Assembly (NCBI GenBank): GCA_964004625.1
Contig: CAXFOB010000034.1
Coordinates: 1-46,498 of the forward strand
Length of the DNA: 46,498 nucleotides
DNA from: GCA-002697625 sp002697625
Lineage (GTDB): Bacteria; Bacteroidota; Bacteroidia; Flavobacteriales; BACL11
Reading direction: 5' to 3'
The notes under the pieces were generated by a model. It did not search any database. It worked only from the letters and a program-made list of their open reading frames with translations, and was not told where the DNA came from. The number at the start of each line of letters is the position of its first letter. Position 1 is the first letter of the stretch. The translations under genes were made by a program, and so were the position numbers. This document shows, piece by piece, positions 14,426-23,385 of the stretch.

Positions 14426-15949
14426 TTACTCTAATACCTCTATTGCTTTCTCAACATACTTATCACTCTGGGTTATTACCCTAAAATAAGCATCATTACC
14501 ATATAGGTTTTTTATTAAAGTAGCCTTTAAGTAAATCTTTAGGTCCAAAAGTTCTTTTTCTCCCATACTTAAATCAAAATCCTCATTTTTCTTGTGTATA
14601 AAACGTTCAAATTCTTGGTACAATTTATCTGCTTCTAACCTTTCTAATCTATTGGGAAAATCTACCGATTTTTGCTTGGTAAGCGCAAACTCTGAAATCC
14701 AATTGTTAGCTCTGATTATATTGTATTTTGTGTAATTTAAGCTAGAATCCACAGTAATAATACTATCTGGAGTAATACCTCCCCCACCATAAACTACCCT
14801 TCCGCTTTTGGTAGTATATTTTAAGGAGTCTGCAATATTTTCTTCTTTCTGATCAGATCTAATATACATTTCGGCATGGTATTCCTTATCGCTTTTTCCG
14901 TAAGATTTTTGTATACTTCTACCAGATGGAATATAATACCTTTGGGTGGTAAGCCTAACTGCTGAACCATCCGGTAATTTAATTTCTTCTTGTACTAATC
15001 CTTTACCAAAAGATCTATTACCAATAATTATTCCTCTGTCCAAGTCTTGGATACAACCCGAAACAATTTCAGAAGCAGAAGCTGAGCCTTGATTTATCAA
15101 TACAACTAGTTTTATGTGCTTTAATCTACCATCATCATCCGAATAAATTTCTTGTTGTTTACGATATTTCCCCTCTGTATATACTATAAGTTCTCCTTTT
15201 TCCAAAAACTCATTACACATATATATTGCAGAACCTAAAAATCCTCCAGGATTACCTCTTAAGTCTAAAATAAGTTTACTCATTCCATCATCCAAAAGTT
15301 TATTAGTTGCCGTATAAAACTCCTTATTTGTTGTTCCCGAAAATCGGTTTACTTTTACATATCCTATCTTATCAGATAACATAACAGAAGCGTCTACACT
15401 ATGCAAGGGAATATCTCCTCTTACAATGGTATAATTTAACAATTCTGGCAATCCCCTCCTATATATCTTTATCTGAACTTTTGAATCTTTTTCTCCTCTC
15501 AATTTATCTATTACATCCTGATTAGTTAAACCAACAGAAGCAAAATCTTCCCCATCTACTTCAACAATCCTATCACCAGAAAGTATTCCTAACTTTTCTG
15601 ATGGACCTCCAGATATTGGAGAAACCACTACCAAGCTATCTTGTATGATATTAAACTCAATCCCTACCCCGCTAAAACTACCCCTCATTTCTTCTTCTAA
15701 CACGCCTTGCTCTTTTACAGGAATATAACTAGAGTGAGGGTCTAACTCCTGCATTATAGAAATTAAAATTTCATCTTCATGATCGGAGATGTCAAAACCA
15801 TCTACATAGTTTTCCTCTACTAATGTCAATATAGCGTCTAACTTGGAGTTTTGTGCTGATGGATCTTCTAGAATGTAGAATTTACCTAGAAATATCCCAA
15901 CAATTAGGATAATAGAATAAATAATCGGTTGGGAATTTTTATTCTGCAT
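14426..15949 (-). CDS. C-terminal processing peptidase (S41 family)
   Basis: A 507-residue periplasmic serine protease with an N-terminal membrane anchor (about 9-26), a PDZ domain (about 85-165, with GVGIEFNI and the GDRIVEVDG loop), and an S41 protease core. The catalytic dyad is Ser291 in NQGSASASE and Lys316 in SFGKG, 25 residues apart as in known CtpA enzymes. A helical C-terminal extension follows. Such proteases trim the C-termini of envelope proteins and act in cell-wall maintenance. It overlaps the dCMP deaminase gene by 11 bp and ends the mqnC-ribE-deaminase-ctp operon. Confidence 0.95.
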   Translation of the reverse strand: MQNKNSQPIIYSIILIVGIFLGKFYILEDPSAQNSKLDAILTLVEENYVDGFDISDHEDEILISIMQELDPHSSYIPVKEQGVLEEEMRGSFSGVGIEFNIIQDSLVVVSPISGGPSEKLGILSGDRIVEVDGEDFASVGLTNQDVIDKLRGEKDSKVQIKIYRRGLPELLNYTIVRGDIPLHSVDASVMLSDKIGYVKVNRFSGTTNKEFYTATNKLLDDGMSKLILDLRGNPGGFLGSAIYMCNEFLEKGELIVYTEGKYRKQQEIYSDDDGRLKHIKLVVLINQGSASASEIVSGCIQDLDRGIIIGNRSFGKGLVQEEIKLPDGSAVRLTTQRYYIPSGRSIQKSYGKSDKEYHAEMYIRSDQKEENIADSLKYTTKSGRVVYGGGGITPDSIITVDSSLNYTKYNIIRANNWISEFALTKQKSVDFPNRLERLEADKLYQEFERFIHKKNEDFDLSMGEKELLDLKIYLKATLIKNLYGNDAYFRVITQSDKYVEKAIEVLE

Positions 15950-16379
15950 CTAACTCACTTAACTTTAGTTTACAGATTTCCACTCCGGCGTCTTGCAAAA
16001 ATTCTACACCACTTATATCTTTATACTCATTTATATAGACCACTCTTTTAATTCCAGACTGATGAATCAATTTACTACAATCCTTACAAGGAGACATGGT
16101 AAGGTATAAAGTAGCTCCACTACAATCGTGGGTCGAGCCTGCTGTTTTTAAGATAGCATTGGCCTCAGCATGTAGTACATACCAATATGTTTTTCCATTT
16201 TCATCCTCACAACAATTATCAAAACCTGAAGGAGTACCATTATATCCATCGGATATAATCATTCTGTTTTTTACAATAATAGCTCCAACCTTTTTCCTAG
16301 TACAATGAGAAAGTTTTGCCCACTCCAAAGCCATTCTCAAATATGCTTTATCGTATTTTTTTTGTTTTTTATCTGTCAT
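15939..16379 (-). CDS. dCMP deaminase family protein
   Basis: A 146-residue zinc-dependent deaminase of the deoxycytidylate/ComEB group. It has HAEANAILK (zinc His and catalytic Glu) and SPCKDCSKLI (the two zinc cysteines), plus the early cysteine/histidine-rich segment NCCEDENGKT typical of dCMP deaminases. It would convert dCMP to dUMP for thymidylate synthesis. It lies 2 bp after ribE and overlaps ctp by 11 bp. Deamination of another cytosine nucleotide is possible, but the family call is firm. Confidence 0.92.
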   Translation of the reverse strand: MTDKKQKKYDKAYLRMALEWAKLSHCTRKKVGAIIVKNRMIISDGYNGTPSGFDNCCEDENGKTYWYVLHAEANAILKTAGSTHDCSGATLYLTMSPCKDCSKLIHQSGIKRVVYINEYKDISGVEFLQDAGVEICKLKLSELDAE

Positions 16380-16381
16380 TA

Positions 16382-16969
16382 CTAAAAATCTTTATACATC
16401 ATTTTACTAATGTATTTTCCCACAATATCAAACTCAATATTAACTTTATCCCCTACATTTAAATTTTTAAAATTAGTATGCTCAAATGTATATGGGATTA
16501 TTGCTACCGAAAATCCTGTATCTTGAGAATTGCACACCGTTAAACTCACTCCATTGACACAAATAGACCCTTTTTCTACAGTAAAATGCTCCGACTCTTT
16601 ATGATGGAAAGAAAACAACCAGGAACCTCCTTCTTCTTTTATCTCTGTACAAGTTGCAGTACTATCTACATGCCCCTGTACTATATGTCCGTCTAACCTT
16701 CCTCCAAGTTCCATACACCTCTCAATATTTACCTCATCACCAATCTCTAACTCAGAAATATTAGTTTTCTCTAATGTTTCTTTTACAGCAGTAACCGTGT
16801 AACTATCTTCATTTGTTTCTATAACTGTTAAACAAACTCCATTATGAGAAACACTTTGGTCAATTTTTAGCTGATTTGATAAAGTTGTAGAACATCTAAT
16901 GTTTAGGTTTGTTCCTTGTTTTTCTAAAGAAACTACTCTAGCTATTTTCTCAATAATTCCTGTAAACAT
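16382..16969 (-). CDS. ribE: Riboflavin synthase, alpha subunit type
   Basis: A 195-residue enzyme that dismutates two 6,7-dimethyl-8-ribityllumazines to riboflavin. It is built of two lumazine-binding repeats: MFTGIIEKIA...VSHNGVCLTV (about 1-88) and LGGRLDGHIVQGHVDSTA...GSICVNGVSLTV (about 89-185). The length is normal and the ATG is the family start. It is 1 bp from mqnC and 2 bp from the deaminase. No FMN riboswitch is seen, as expected for an internal operon gene. Confidence 0.97.
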   Translation of the reverse strand: MFTGIIEKIARVVSLEKQGTNLNIRCSTTLSNQLKIDQSVSHNGVCLTVIETNEDSYTVTAVKETLEKTNISELEIGDEVNIERCMELGGRLDGHIVQGHVDSTATCTEIKEEGGSWLFSFHHKESEHFTVEKGSICVNGVSLTVCNSQDTGFSVAIIPYTFEHTNFKNLNVGDKVNIEFDIVGKYISKMMYKDF

Positions 16970-16970
16970 T

Positions 16971-18095
16971 CTAATAATCTATTACTTGTTGTTCTAAATT
17001 CTCTGGTAATTCTCTAAAATCATATTCCTGATTTCTGAGTTGAGGTTCAAATCCTGCGTCTCTAATACAATCTTGTATGTCATTAGAGGTAAATCGGTGT
17101 GGAGCTCCCGCAACAGACACCACATTCTCTTCTAACATAATAGAACCCATGTCGTTAGCCCCTCCATGTAAACAAACCTGTGCTATATCAGCACCAACTG
17201 TAAGCCAAGAAGCTTGAATATTATTAATATTTGGTAGCATAATTCTAGAAATGGCTAGCGTCCTTATATATTCATCATCGGAAACAGAATTATTGATTCC
17301 TTTTACTCTTTGTAATAAAGTACCATCATCCATATAAGGCCATGGTATGAAAGCGTTAAATCCTTTACTTCCTTTTGGTTTGTCAGATTGAACCTCTCTA
17401 ATCCAAACTAAATGCTCAAACCTCTCTTCTATCGTTTCTACATGTCCAAACATCATTGTTGCAGAAGTAGTAATATCTAATTTATGAGCCTCTCTCATAA
17501 CTTCTAACCAAACTTGTCCAGAACACTTCCCGGTACTAATAATTCTCCTAACTCTATCGTTCAGAATTTCAGCGCCAGCTCCTGGTAAACTGTCCATTCC
17601 TGATTTCTTTAATGCTATAAGAGCTTCTTTATATGTTATCTTATCAATTTTACAAATATGAGCTATCTCAGGAGGTCCTAAAGCATGTAGCCTAACATTT
17701 GGGAATAAATCTTTTAAATCTTTAAATAGATTACAATAATATTCTAATCCTAAATCTGGATGATGACCTCCTTGTAACAAAATTTGATCTCCTCCAAATT
17801 TAATTGTTTCCTCAATTTTTCTTTTATATTCTTCAATAGTAGTAATATAAACCTCAGGGTGTTTTGGAGGACGAAAAAAATTACAAAATTTACAATTTGC
17901 AACACATGCATTTGTAGTATTTACATTTCTATCAATTTGCCAAGTTACTATATCTCCCGGAACGGTTTTTTGTCGTAATTCATTTGCTGTCCACATTAAC
18001 TCAGTGGTAGCAACATTTTCAAACAAAAATTGCCCCTCTTCAGCAGATAAAAAATCTTTATTTAAGGCTCTTTGTATAAGCTCTTGCTTATTCAT
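16971..18095 (-). CDS. mqnC: Cyclic dehypoxanthinylfutalosine synthase (radical SAM)
   Basis: A radical SAM enzyme of the futalosine route to menaquinone, 374 residues from the chosen ATG. The cluster motif is CVANCKFC (CxxxCxxC), followed by GGDQILLQGGHHPDLGLEYY and the LPGAGAEIL and WLTVG segments shared by MqnC/MqnE/CofH. The order NTTNACVANCKFCNFFRPPK and the GGANDMGSIMLEENVV block favour MqnC over MqnE. A TTG at 18120-18122 would add nine residues, but the ATG at 18093-18095 fits the family and follows a good promoter. The other mqn genes are not in the window. It heads a four-gene operon with ribE. Confidence 0.93.
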   Translation of the reverse strand: MNKQELIQRALNKDFLSAEEGQFLFENVATTELMWTANELRQKTVPGDIVTWQIDRNVNTTNACVANCKFCNFFRPPKHPEVYITTIEEYKRKIEETIKFGGDQILLQGGHHPDLGLEYYCNLFKDLKDLFPNVRLHALGPPEIAHICKIDKITYKEALIALKKSGMDSLPGAGAEILNDRVRRIISTGKCSGQVWLEVMREAHKLDITTSATMMFGHVETIEERFEHLVWIREVQSDKPKGSKGFNAFIPWPYMDDGTLLQRVKGINNSVSDDEYIRTLAISRIMLPNINNIQASWLTVGADIAQVCLHGGANDMGSIMLEENVVSVAGAPHRFTSNDIQDCIRDAGFEPQLRNQEYDFRELPENLEQQVIDY

Positions 18096-18112
18096 AAATT
18101 TAATTAATTTTG
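18084..18112 (+). promoter_or_regulatory. Promoter of the aminopeptidase gene
   Basis: TTG (18084-18086), 18 bp, TAATTTTG (18105-18112) match both Bacteroidota promoter elements. The ATG at 18137 is 24 bp further. The -33 element lies inside the first codons of the divergent mqnC. Confidence 0.7.
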
Positions 18113-18119
18113 TAATCCC

Positions 18120-18153
18120 CAAAAATACTAAAATATATGAAAATAAAAATCAA
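18120..18153 (-). promoter_or_regulatory. Promoter of the mqnC operon
   Basis: On the minus strand TTG (18151-18153) precedes TATTTTTG (18120-18127) by 23 bp; the mqnC ATG lies 24 bp further. The -33 element falls inside the aminopeptidase coding sequence, so the two divergent promoters interlock within about 70 bp. Confidence 0.65.
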
Positions 18154-19549
18154 AAAAGTTAGGGAAATATCATTTAAAGAAAATACTATTTTCTTTTATA
18201 CGAATAAAGACGCAAAAAAGATATACCTTAGAAAAGATGAACTTGATTATATATCAAAAGAAGTAAAAAAGGGAACAGAAATAATAAAATTATACGATTA
18301 TAAACAATATAAATTTATTATAAATCCTAAAGAAGAAAATAATCAAAATCAAAAAATAGAAAATCTAAGATTAATTGGGGATAAAATACAATCTGAATTA
18401 AAAGAGGAAAGTTCTGTTCTAATCTCACTACTAAAAGAAGAGAAGAAAAAAGGATTGGCAATAGCTGAAGGACTAGCTCTCGCTAATTATACCTTTACAC
18501 AACACAAAACAGATCCTAAACTAAACAAACTCAAAGAGATTTTACTTTCAAACATTTCAGTAGGAGAGATTAAAGAACTTCAGAATATTGTTGATTCTGT
18601 TTATCTCACACGAGATTTAGTAAACCAACCATTTTCGCATCTAACCGCTGCAGATTTAGCAACTGCAGCTCAAAAAGTTGGGCGGAAAAATGGGGTTAAA
18701 GTAGAGGTTTTTAATAAAAAGAAAATTGAACGTCTGAAAATGGGAGGACTTTTAGCTGTTAATAAAGGTAGTTTAGATGACCCTACTTTTACCATAATGG
18801 AGTGGAATCCAAAAAATGCAAAAAACAAACAACCAATTGTATTAGTAGGCAAAGGAATTGTATACGATACTGGCGGACTAAGTTTAAAACCTACAGCAAA
18901 TTCAATGGACTTAATGAAGATAGATATGGGAGGAGCAGGAACCGTAATTGGAGCCATAAACGCTATCTCTTCCAACAAATTACCTGTTCATGTAATTGCT
19001 TTAGCTCCCGCCACCGACAACAGACCATCAGGAAATGCTTACGCCCCTGGAGATGTAATAAACATGCATGATGGAACTACTGTGGAGGTTTTAAATACAG
19101 ATGCGGAAGGAAGGATGATACTTGCGGACGCTCTCTCCTATGCTAAAAAATATAAGCCTGAATTAGTAATTGATTTTGCAACCCTTACCGGAGCTGCTGT
19201 AGCTGCAATTGGTCATTACGGATTAGTGAGTATGCATAAAGATTCTGGAAAAGACCATGCAGAACTCAAAAAGTCTGGTGATGAAATGCATGAAAGATTA
19301 GCTGAATTTCCTTTTTGGGAAGATTATGACGAATTAATAAAATCAGACATAGCTGATATTAAAAATTTAGGAGGGCCTTACGGTGGAGCTATTACTGCAG
19401 GTAAGTTTTTAGCTTATTTTACAGATTACCCTTGGATTCATATAGATATGCCTGGAGTTTATTCAAAAGCAAAATATGGATATAGAGGAAAAGGAGCTAC
19501 AGGAATGGGAGTAAGATTAGTTTACAATTTTCTAAAAAATAGATACTAA
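18137..19549 (+). CDS. Leucyl aminopeptidase family (M17) protein
   Basis: A 470-residue two-metal aminopeptidase. The C-terminal catalytic domain shows VGKGIVYDTGGLSLKP (metal-binding Lys and Asp), KIDMGGAG, the signature NTDAEGRMILAD and ATLTGAA. The N-terminal domain is divergent and lysine-rich. It would release N-terminal residues from peptides in the cytosol. The stop is immediately followed by the ATG of pdxA (0 bp gap), so the two are co-transcribed. It has a good promoter interlocked with that of mqnC. Confidence 0.94.
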   Translation: MKIKIKKVREISFKENTIFFYTNKDAKKIYLRKDELDYISKEVKKGTEIIKLYDYKQYKFIINPKEENNQNQKIENLRLIGDKIQSELKEESSVLISLLKEEKKKGLAIAEGLALANYTFTQHKTDPKLNKLKEILLSNISVGEIKELQNIVDSVYLTRDLVNQPFSHLTAADLATAAQKVGRKNGVKVEVFNKKKIERLKMGGLLAVNKGSLDDPTFTIMEWNPKNAKNKQPIVLVGKGIVYDTGGLSLKPTANSMDLMKIDMGGAGTVIGAINAISSNKLPVHVIALAPATDNRPSGNAYAPGDVINMHDGTTVEVLNTDAEGRMILADALSYAKKYKPELVIDFATLTGAAVAAIGHYGLVSMHKDSGKDHAELKKSGDEMHERLAEFPFWEDYDELIKSDIADIKNLGGPYGGAITAGKFLAYFTDYPWIHIDMPGVYSKAKYGYRGKGATGMGVRLVYNFLKNRY

Positions 19550-20605
19550 ATGGAACAGTTCAGAAAAAAAATAAGAGTAGGTATATCTGTAGGAGATTTG
19601 AATGGGATTGGAATGGAAGTAATATTGAAAACTTTTATGGATAAAAGAATGATGGATTTTTGTACTCCTATTGTTTTTGCTTCTAGTAAAACCGCTTCTT
19701 TCCACCGTAAAGTAAATGAGATTAAAAATTTTAGTTTTAATATTATTAATTCATTTAAAGAGTTGAACGACAAACAAGCAAATCTGTTAAATTGCTGGAA
19801 AGAAGATTTAGAAATAAAAATAGGAGAATCTTGTGAAAAAATTAGTAAATATGCCTTTATCTCTTTAGAAAAAGCGAAACAATCCTTACAGAATAATGAT
19901 ATTGATGTACTTGTAACTGCGCCTATTAATAAATCTTCTATTCAAAAGAATCAAGCAGATTTTATTGGACATACCGAATATTTAGAACAAAATTTTGAAG
20001 GAAAATCTGTTATGATGATGGTAAGTAATAATATGAAAATAGCTTTTGTTACTTCCCATGTCCCATTATCTGAAGTTCCGAGTTTACTTACAACAGATAA
20101 AATTTGTGAAAAATTAAGAAGTATAAACAACACTTTAATTCAAGATTTTGGAATAAGAAGACCCAAAATTGCGGTATTAGGTCTTAATCCTCACGCTGGT
20201 GAAGATGGAATGCTGGGTAAGGAGGAGGACGAAATTATTATTCCCGCTATTCAAAAATCTAAAGAGAAAGATGATGTCTTGTCATTCGGGCCTTATCCTG
20301 CAGATAGCTTCTTTACTCCTACTAACTTAAATAGATTTGACGCTATATTATCCATGTATCACGATCAAGGTTTGACTCCTTTTAAAACTCTTTCTTTTTG
20401 GGATGGGGTTAATTATACTTCAGGATTAAATATTGTCAGAACCTCTCCTGTTCATGGAACTGGATACGACATAGCTGGAAAAAACATTGCCAACGCTCAA
20501 TCTTTTAGAGAGTCTGTATATCTTGCTTGTGATATTATTAAGAAAAGAAGATCTTACTTGTCGTTAAAATCAAATTCATTAACATCTAAAAAATCAGAAG
20601 ATTAA
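19550..20605 (+). CDS. pdxA: 4-hydroxythreonine-4-phosphate dehydrogenase
   Basis: An NAD-dependent oxidative decarboxylase of the DXP-dependent pyridoxal phosphate pathway, 351 residues. Motifs include GISVGDLNGIGMEV at the N-terminus, TAPINK, FIGHTEYL, LNPHAGEDG, and MYHDQGLTPFK with the metal-binding His and substrate contacts. The C-terminal tail is Lys/Ser-rich and variable. It begins immediately after the aminopeptidase stop. dxs, which makes DXP, is also in this window about 5 kb away, though not in the same operon. Confidence 0.96.
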   Translation: MEQFRKKIRVGISVGDLNGIGMEVILKTFMDKRMMDFCTPIVFASSKTASFHRKVNEIKNFSFNIINSFKELNDKQANLLNCWKEDLEIKIGESCEKISKYAFISLEKAKQSLQNNDIDVLVTAPINKSSIQKNQADFIGHTEYLEQNFEGKSVMMMVSNNMKIAFVTSHVPLSEVPSLLTTDKICEKLRSINNTLIQDFGIRRPKIAVLGLNPHAGEDGMLGKEEDEIIIPAIQKSKEKDDVLSFGPYPADSFFTPTNLNRFDAILSMYHDQGLTPFKTLSFWDGVNYTSGLNIVRTSPVHGTGYDIAGKNIANAQSFRESVYLACDIIKKRRSYLSLKSNSLTSKKSED

Positions 20606-20608
20606 CAT

Positions 20609-20642
20609 TTGTAGCGTGTTTTATTAAAAAATAGTATATTTG
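20609..20642 (+). promoter_or_regulatory. Promoter of the DUF177-rpmF fatty-acid cluster
   Basis: TTG (20609-20611, part of TTTG) and TATATTTG (20635-20642) are 23 bp apart, at the long end of the accepted range. The ATG of the first gene is 22 bp downstream, and the elements lie wholly between genes. Confidence 0.65.
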
Positions 20643-20664
20643 CCGACTACTACAAATTGAATAA

Positions 20665-21177
20665 ATGCTCAATTATAATATCCGAATTAAAGGAGTTAAA
20701 GATGGAAGTCATGAGTATTTTTTTAATATAGATAGTGAGTTCTTTGAATCATTTATTGACTCTGAAGTTACAAATTCAGAAATTAAAGTTTGTGCTAAAT
20801 TATTTAAAGATGGAAATAAGTTAAACTTATCTCTAAAATTTAGTGGTGAAATACACAACTTAGTTTGCGATTTGTGCGCCAATCAAATAGTTGTATCCGT
20901 AGAAAATTCTATTTCTATATTGTTACAGGAAAGTGAATCAGAATTAGAAGATACAGATGAAATAGTTTACATTCATCCAAATCAACATGAGTTAGATATC
21001 TCTCAGTTAATTTATGAAGGAATTATTTTGTCCATTCCTTCAAAAAGAGAACACGTTGGGAAAGAGGAAGATAATTGTGACAAAGAAATGATAGCATTAT
21101 TGAATAAATATACGCAAAAAGAAGAAAAAAATGACCCTAGATGGGACCAACTAAATAAATTAAAAGATTTAATATAA
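20665..21177 (+). CDS. DUF177 (YceD-like) protein
   Basis: A 170-residue acidic protein of the YceD/DUF177 family, the usual partner of rpmF; the family is linked to 23S rRNA accumulation and ribosome assembly. CDLCANQI (about residues 71-78) is the conserved CxxC core, followed by the acidic DIS..IYEGIILSIP segment and the C-terminal DPRWDQLNKLKDLI that is nearly invariant. It lies 6 bp before rpmF, with its own promoter just upstream. Confidence 0.93.
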   Translation: MLNYNIRIKGVKDGSHEYFFNIDSEFFESFIDSEVTNSEIKVCAKLFKDGNKLNLSLKFSGEIHNLVCDLCANQIVVSVENSISILLQESESELEDTDEIVYIHPNQHELDISQLIYEGIILSIPSKREHVGKEEDNCDKEMIALLNKYTQKEEKNDPRWDQLNKLKDLI

Positions 21178-21183
21178 ATAAAA

Positions 21184-21369
21184 ATGGCGCATCCAAAAAG
21201 AAAGATTTCAAAAACTAGAAGAGACAAAAGAAGAACTCATTACAAAGCAAGTGAACAAACAATTAAAACTTGTCCTGAAACTGGAGAATCTCATTTATAC
21301 CACCATGCTTATGAACATGAAGGAAAATTATACTACAAAGGAAAGCTTGTTTCTGAATCAAAAGTATAA
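21184..21369 (+). CDS. rpmF: Large ribosomal subunit protein bL32
   Basis: A 61-residue basic ribosomal protein starting MAHPKRKISKTRRDKRR, the form found in Bacteroidota. It lacks the four-cysteine zinc site of some bL32 proteins: only one Cys (TCPETGE) remains. It sits in the conserved DUF177-rpmF-plsX-fabH order that couples ribosome and membrane-lipid synthesis. Confidence 0.97.
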   Translation: MAHPKRKISKTRRDKRRTHYKASEQTIKTCPETGESHLYHHAYEHEGKLYYKGKLVSESKV

Positions 21370-21414
21370 TATCTTTTTGTAGTTTTATCATTCAAATGAG
21401 ACTATAAATAGGAG

Positions 21415-22353
21415 ATGAGAATTGGCATAGACATCATGGGAGGAGATTTTGCTCCTCAAAAAACTGTACATGGTGCAATACTTGCACAGAAAGAATTGCC
21501 AAAAGAAACAGAAATTGTTTTATTTGGTAATAAAAATGACATTCTTTCCGAGTTAAAATCACACCATATTTCAGAAGATTTTTTCGAAATTGTTGATTGC
21601 GCTGAAGTAATTGACATGGGAGAACATGCTATTAAGGCTTTTAAGCAAAAAACAAACTCTAGTATTGCTGTAGGGTTCCATTACCTATCTACTGGAAAAA
21701 TAGATGGTTTCGCATCTGCTGGAAATACGGGAGCAATGTTTGTCGGAGGATTTTATTCGGTAAAGGCAATTAGTGGTATAATCAGACCTTGTATTTCTTC
21801 TGTTTTACCAAAAGAAAATGGTGGTTTTGGCGTACTATTAGATGTTGGGGCAAATGCGGATTGTAAAGCAGATGTTTTATATCAATTCGGAATTTTAGGG
21901 TCCTTATTTGCAGAATATGTATGTAATATTAAATCCCCAAAAGTAGGACTACTTAATCTAGGAGAAGAAAAAACAAAAGGAAATATGCTAACTCTATCCG
22001 CTCATGAAATGATGGAAGGTACAAAAGACTATAACTTTATTGGAAATGTAGAAAGTAGAAATATTTTTGAAGAAGAATCTGATGTTATAGTTTGTGATGG
22101 TTTTACAGGAAATATTGTTTTAAAAGAAGCGGAAGCTTTTTATAATCTTATTAAGAAAAGAGGTTATGAAGATGAATATTTCAAAAGATTTAATTACGAA
22201 AATTATGGAGGGACTCCAATCTTAGGTCTCAATAAAACAGTAATTATTGGACATGGTATTTCTAATGAGATTGCGATAAAAAATATGATTAGGTTAACCA
22301 AGGATGTTGCAGAGGCAGATTTGGAAACGAAAATTAAAGAAAGTTTAAACTAA
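21415..22353 (+). CDS. plsX: Phosphate acyltransferase PlsX
   Basis: Makes acyl-phosphate from acyl-ACP for phosphatidic acid synthesis, 312 residues. IGIDIMGGDFAP at the N-terminus, SAGNTGAM, LLDVGANADCK, LNLGEE and VCDGFTGNI are the standard motifs. The ATG at 21415 is the family start; a GGAG directly touches it, too close to act as a normal Shine-Dalgarno sequence. A 45-bp gap follows rpmF, and the stop overlaps the fabH start by one base (TAATG). Confidence 0.97.
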   Translation: MRIGIDIMGGDFAPQKTVHGAILAQKELPKETEIVLFGNKNDILSELKSHHISEDFFEIVDCAEVIDMGEHAIKAFKQKTNSSIAVGFHYLSTGKIDGFASAGNTGAMFVGGFYSVKAISGIIRPCISSVLPKENGGFGVLLDVGANADCKADVLYQFGILGSLFAEYVCNIKSPKVGLLNLGEEKTKGNMLTLSAHEMMEGTKDYNFIGNVESRNIFEEESDVIVCDGFTGNIVLKEAEAFYNLIKKRGYEDEYFKRFNYENYGGTPILGLNKTVIIGHGISNEIAIKNMIRLTKDVAEADLETKIKESLN

Positions 22354-23354
22354 TGAGAAAAATTACAGCTGCAATAACAGGAATTCAAGGATATGTACCT
22401 GACTATATTTTAACAAATAAAGAACTTGAAACTTTAGTAGACACAAATGATGAGTGGATTACTACAAGAACAGGAATTAAAGAAAGAAGAATCCTTAAAG
22501 GGGAGGGACTAGGGTCTTCAGATATGGGAGCAGAAGCAATAAAAGGCTTACTCGAAAAAACAAAGACTAAAGTAGAAGAAATTGATTTAATTATTTGTGC
22601 AACAGCTACCCCTGACATGATATTTCCTTCTACTGCATGCGTAATTGCAGATAAAATTGGGGCCACAAATTGTTTTGCATATGATTTGATGGCTGCGTGT
22701 TCAGGATTCTTGTATTCTCTTGCAACTGCATCCAAATTTATTGAGACAGGTACTTATAAAAAAGTTGTTGTTGTAGGATCTGATAAGATGTCTTCTATTG
22801 TAGATTATACTGAAAGATCTACTTGTATTATTTTTGGAGATGGTGCTGGAGCTGTTCTTTTAGAACCTTCTGAAGATGGATTTGGAATACAAGATTCTAT
22901 TTTAAAAGCAGATGGGTCAGGTAGAGAATTCTTACATCTTAAAGCAGGCGGCTCTGTAAAACCATCTTCTCATGCAACTGTAGAAGCTAAAGAACATTTC
23001 GTCTTCCAAGATGGCCAACCTGTTTTTAAAGCTGCTGTAAAAAGTATGGCTGATGTTTCTGAAGAAATAATGAATAGAAATAACCTAACTGCGGATGATG
23101 TAGCTTGGTTGGTACCTCATCAAGCAAATAAAAGAATTATTGATGCAACTGCGAAAAGAATGGGGGTTGGAGAGGAAAAAGTAATGCTGAATATACAAAA
23201 ATATGGAAATACTACTAACGGAACTATTCCTCTGTGTTTATGGGAATGGGAAAGTCAGCTAAATAAAGGAGATAATATTATACTTGCCGCTTTTGGTGGA
23301 GGATTTACATGGGGTTCTATATATGTGAAATGGGCTTACAATTCAAATAAATAA
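22353..23354 (+). CDS. fabH: 3-oxoacyl-ACP synthase III
   Basis: The condensing enzyme starting type II fatty-acid synthesis from acetyl-CoA and malonyl-ACP, 333 residues. The catalytic triad is Cys116 (AACSGFLY), His in VPHQANKR and Asn in KYGNTTNGTIPL. The Cys-His-Asn arrangement and the N-terminal DEWITTRTGIKERRI identify FabH rather than another KAS. Translation is probably coupled to plsX through the one-base overlap. Confidence 0.97.
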   Translation: MRKITAAITGIQGYVPDYILTNKELETLVDTNDEWITTRTGIKERRILKGEGLGSSDMGAEAIKGLLEKTKTKVEEIDLIICATATPDMIFPSTACVIADKIGATNCFAYDLMAACSGFLYSLATASKFIETGTYKKVVVVGSDKMSSIVDYTERSTCIIFGDGAGAVLLEPSEDGFGIQDSILKADGSGREFLHLKAGGSVKPSSHATVEAKEHFVFQDGQPVFKAAVKSMADVSEEIMNRNNLTADDVAWLVPHQANKRIIDATAKRMGVGEEKVMLNIQKYGNTTNGTIPLCLWEWESQLNKGDNIILAAFGGGFTWGSIYVKWAYNSNK

Positions 23355-23357
23355 TAC

Positions 23358-23365
23358 TATGTTTG
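23358..23365 (+). promoter_or_regulatory. Candidate -7 element before accB
   Basis: TATGTTTG matches TAnnTTTG and lies 20 bp before the accB ATG, between fabH and accB. No TTG is found at the normal upstream distance, so this may be only an internal weak promoter. Confidence 0.4.
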
Positions 23366-23385
23366 TAATATAAATATATACTGAA

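Noticed and set aside
16382..18095. FMN riboswitch before ribE
   Set aside because: ribE starts 1 bp after mqnC, leaving no room for an aptamer, and no such structure is seen before mqnC.
18802..19071. Plus-strand 89-residue frame inside the aminopeptidase gene
   Set aside because: A shadow of the real gene in another frame; it has no family features, and the aminopeptidase motifs run straight through it.
22403..22735. Minus-strand 110-residue frame inside fabH
   Set aside because: It lies opposite well-conserved fabH codons including the catalytic Cys; no signal of an independent gene.
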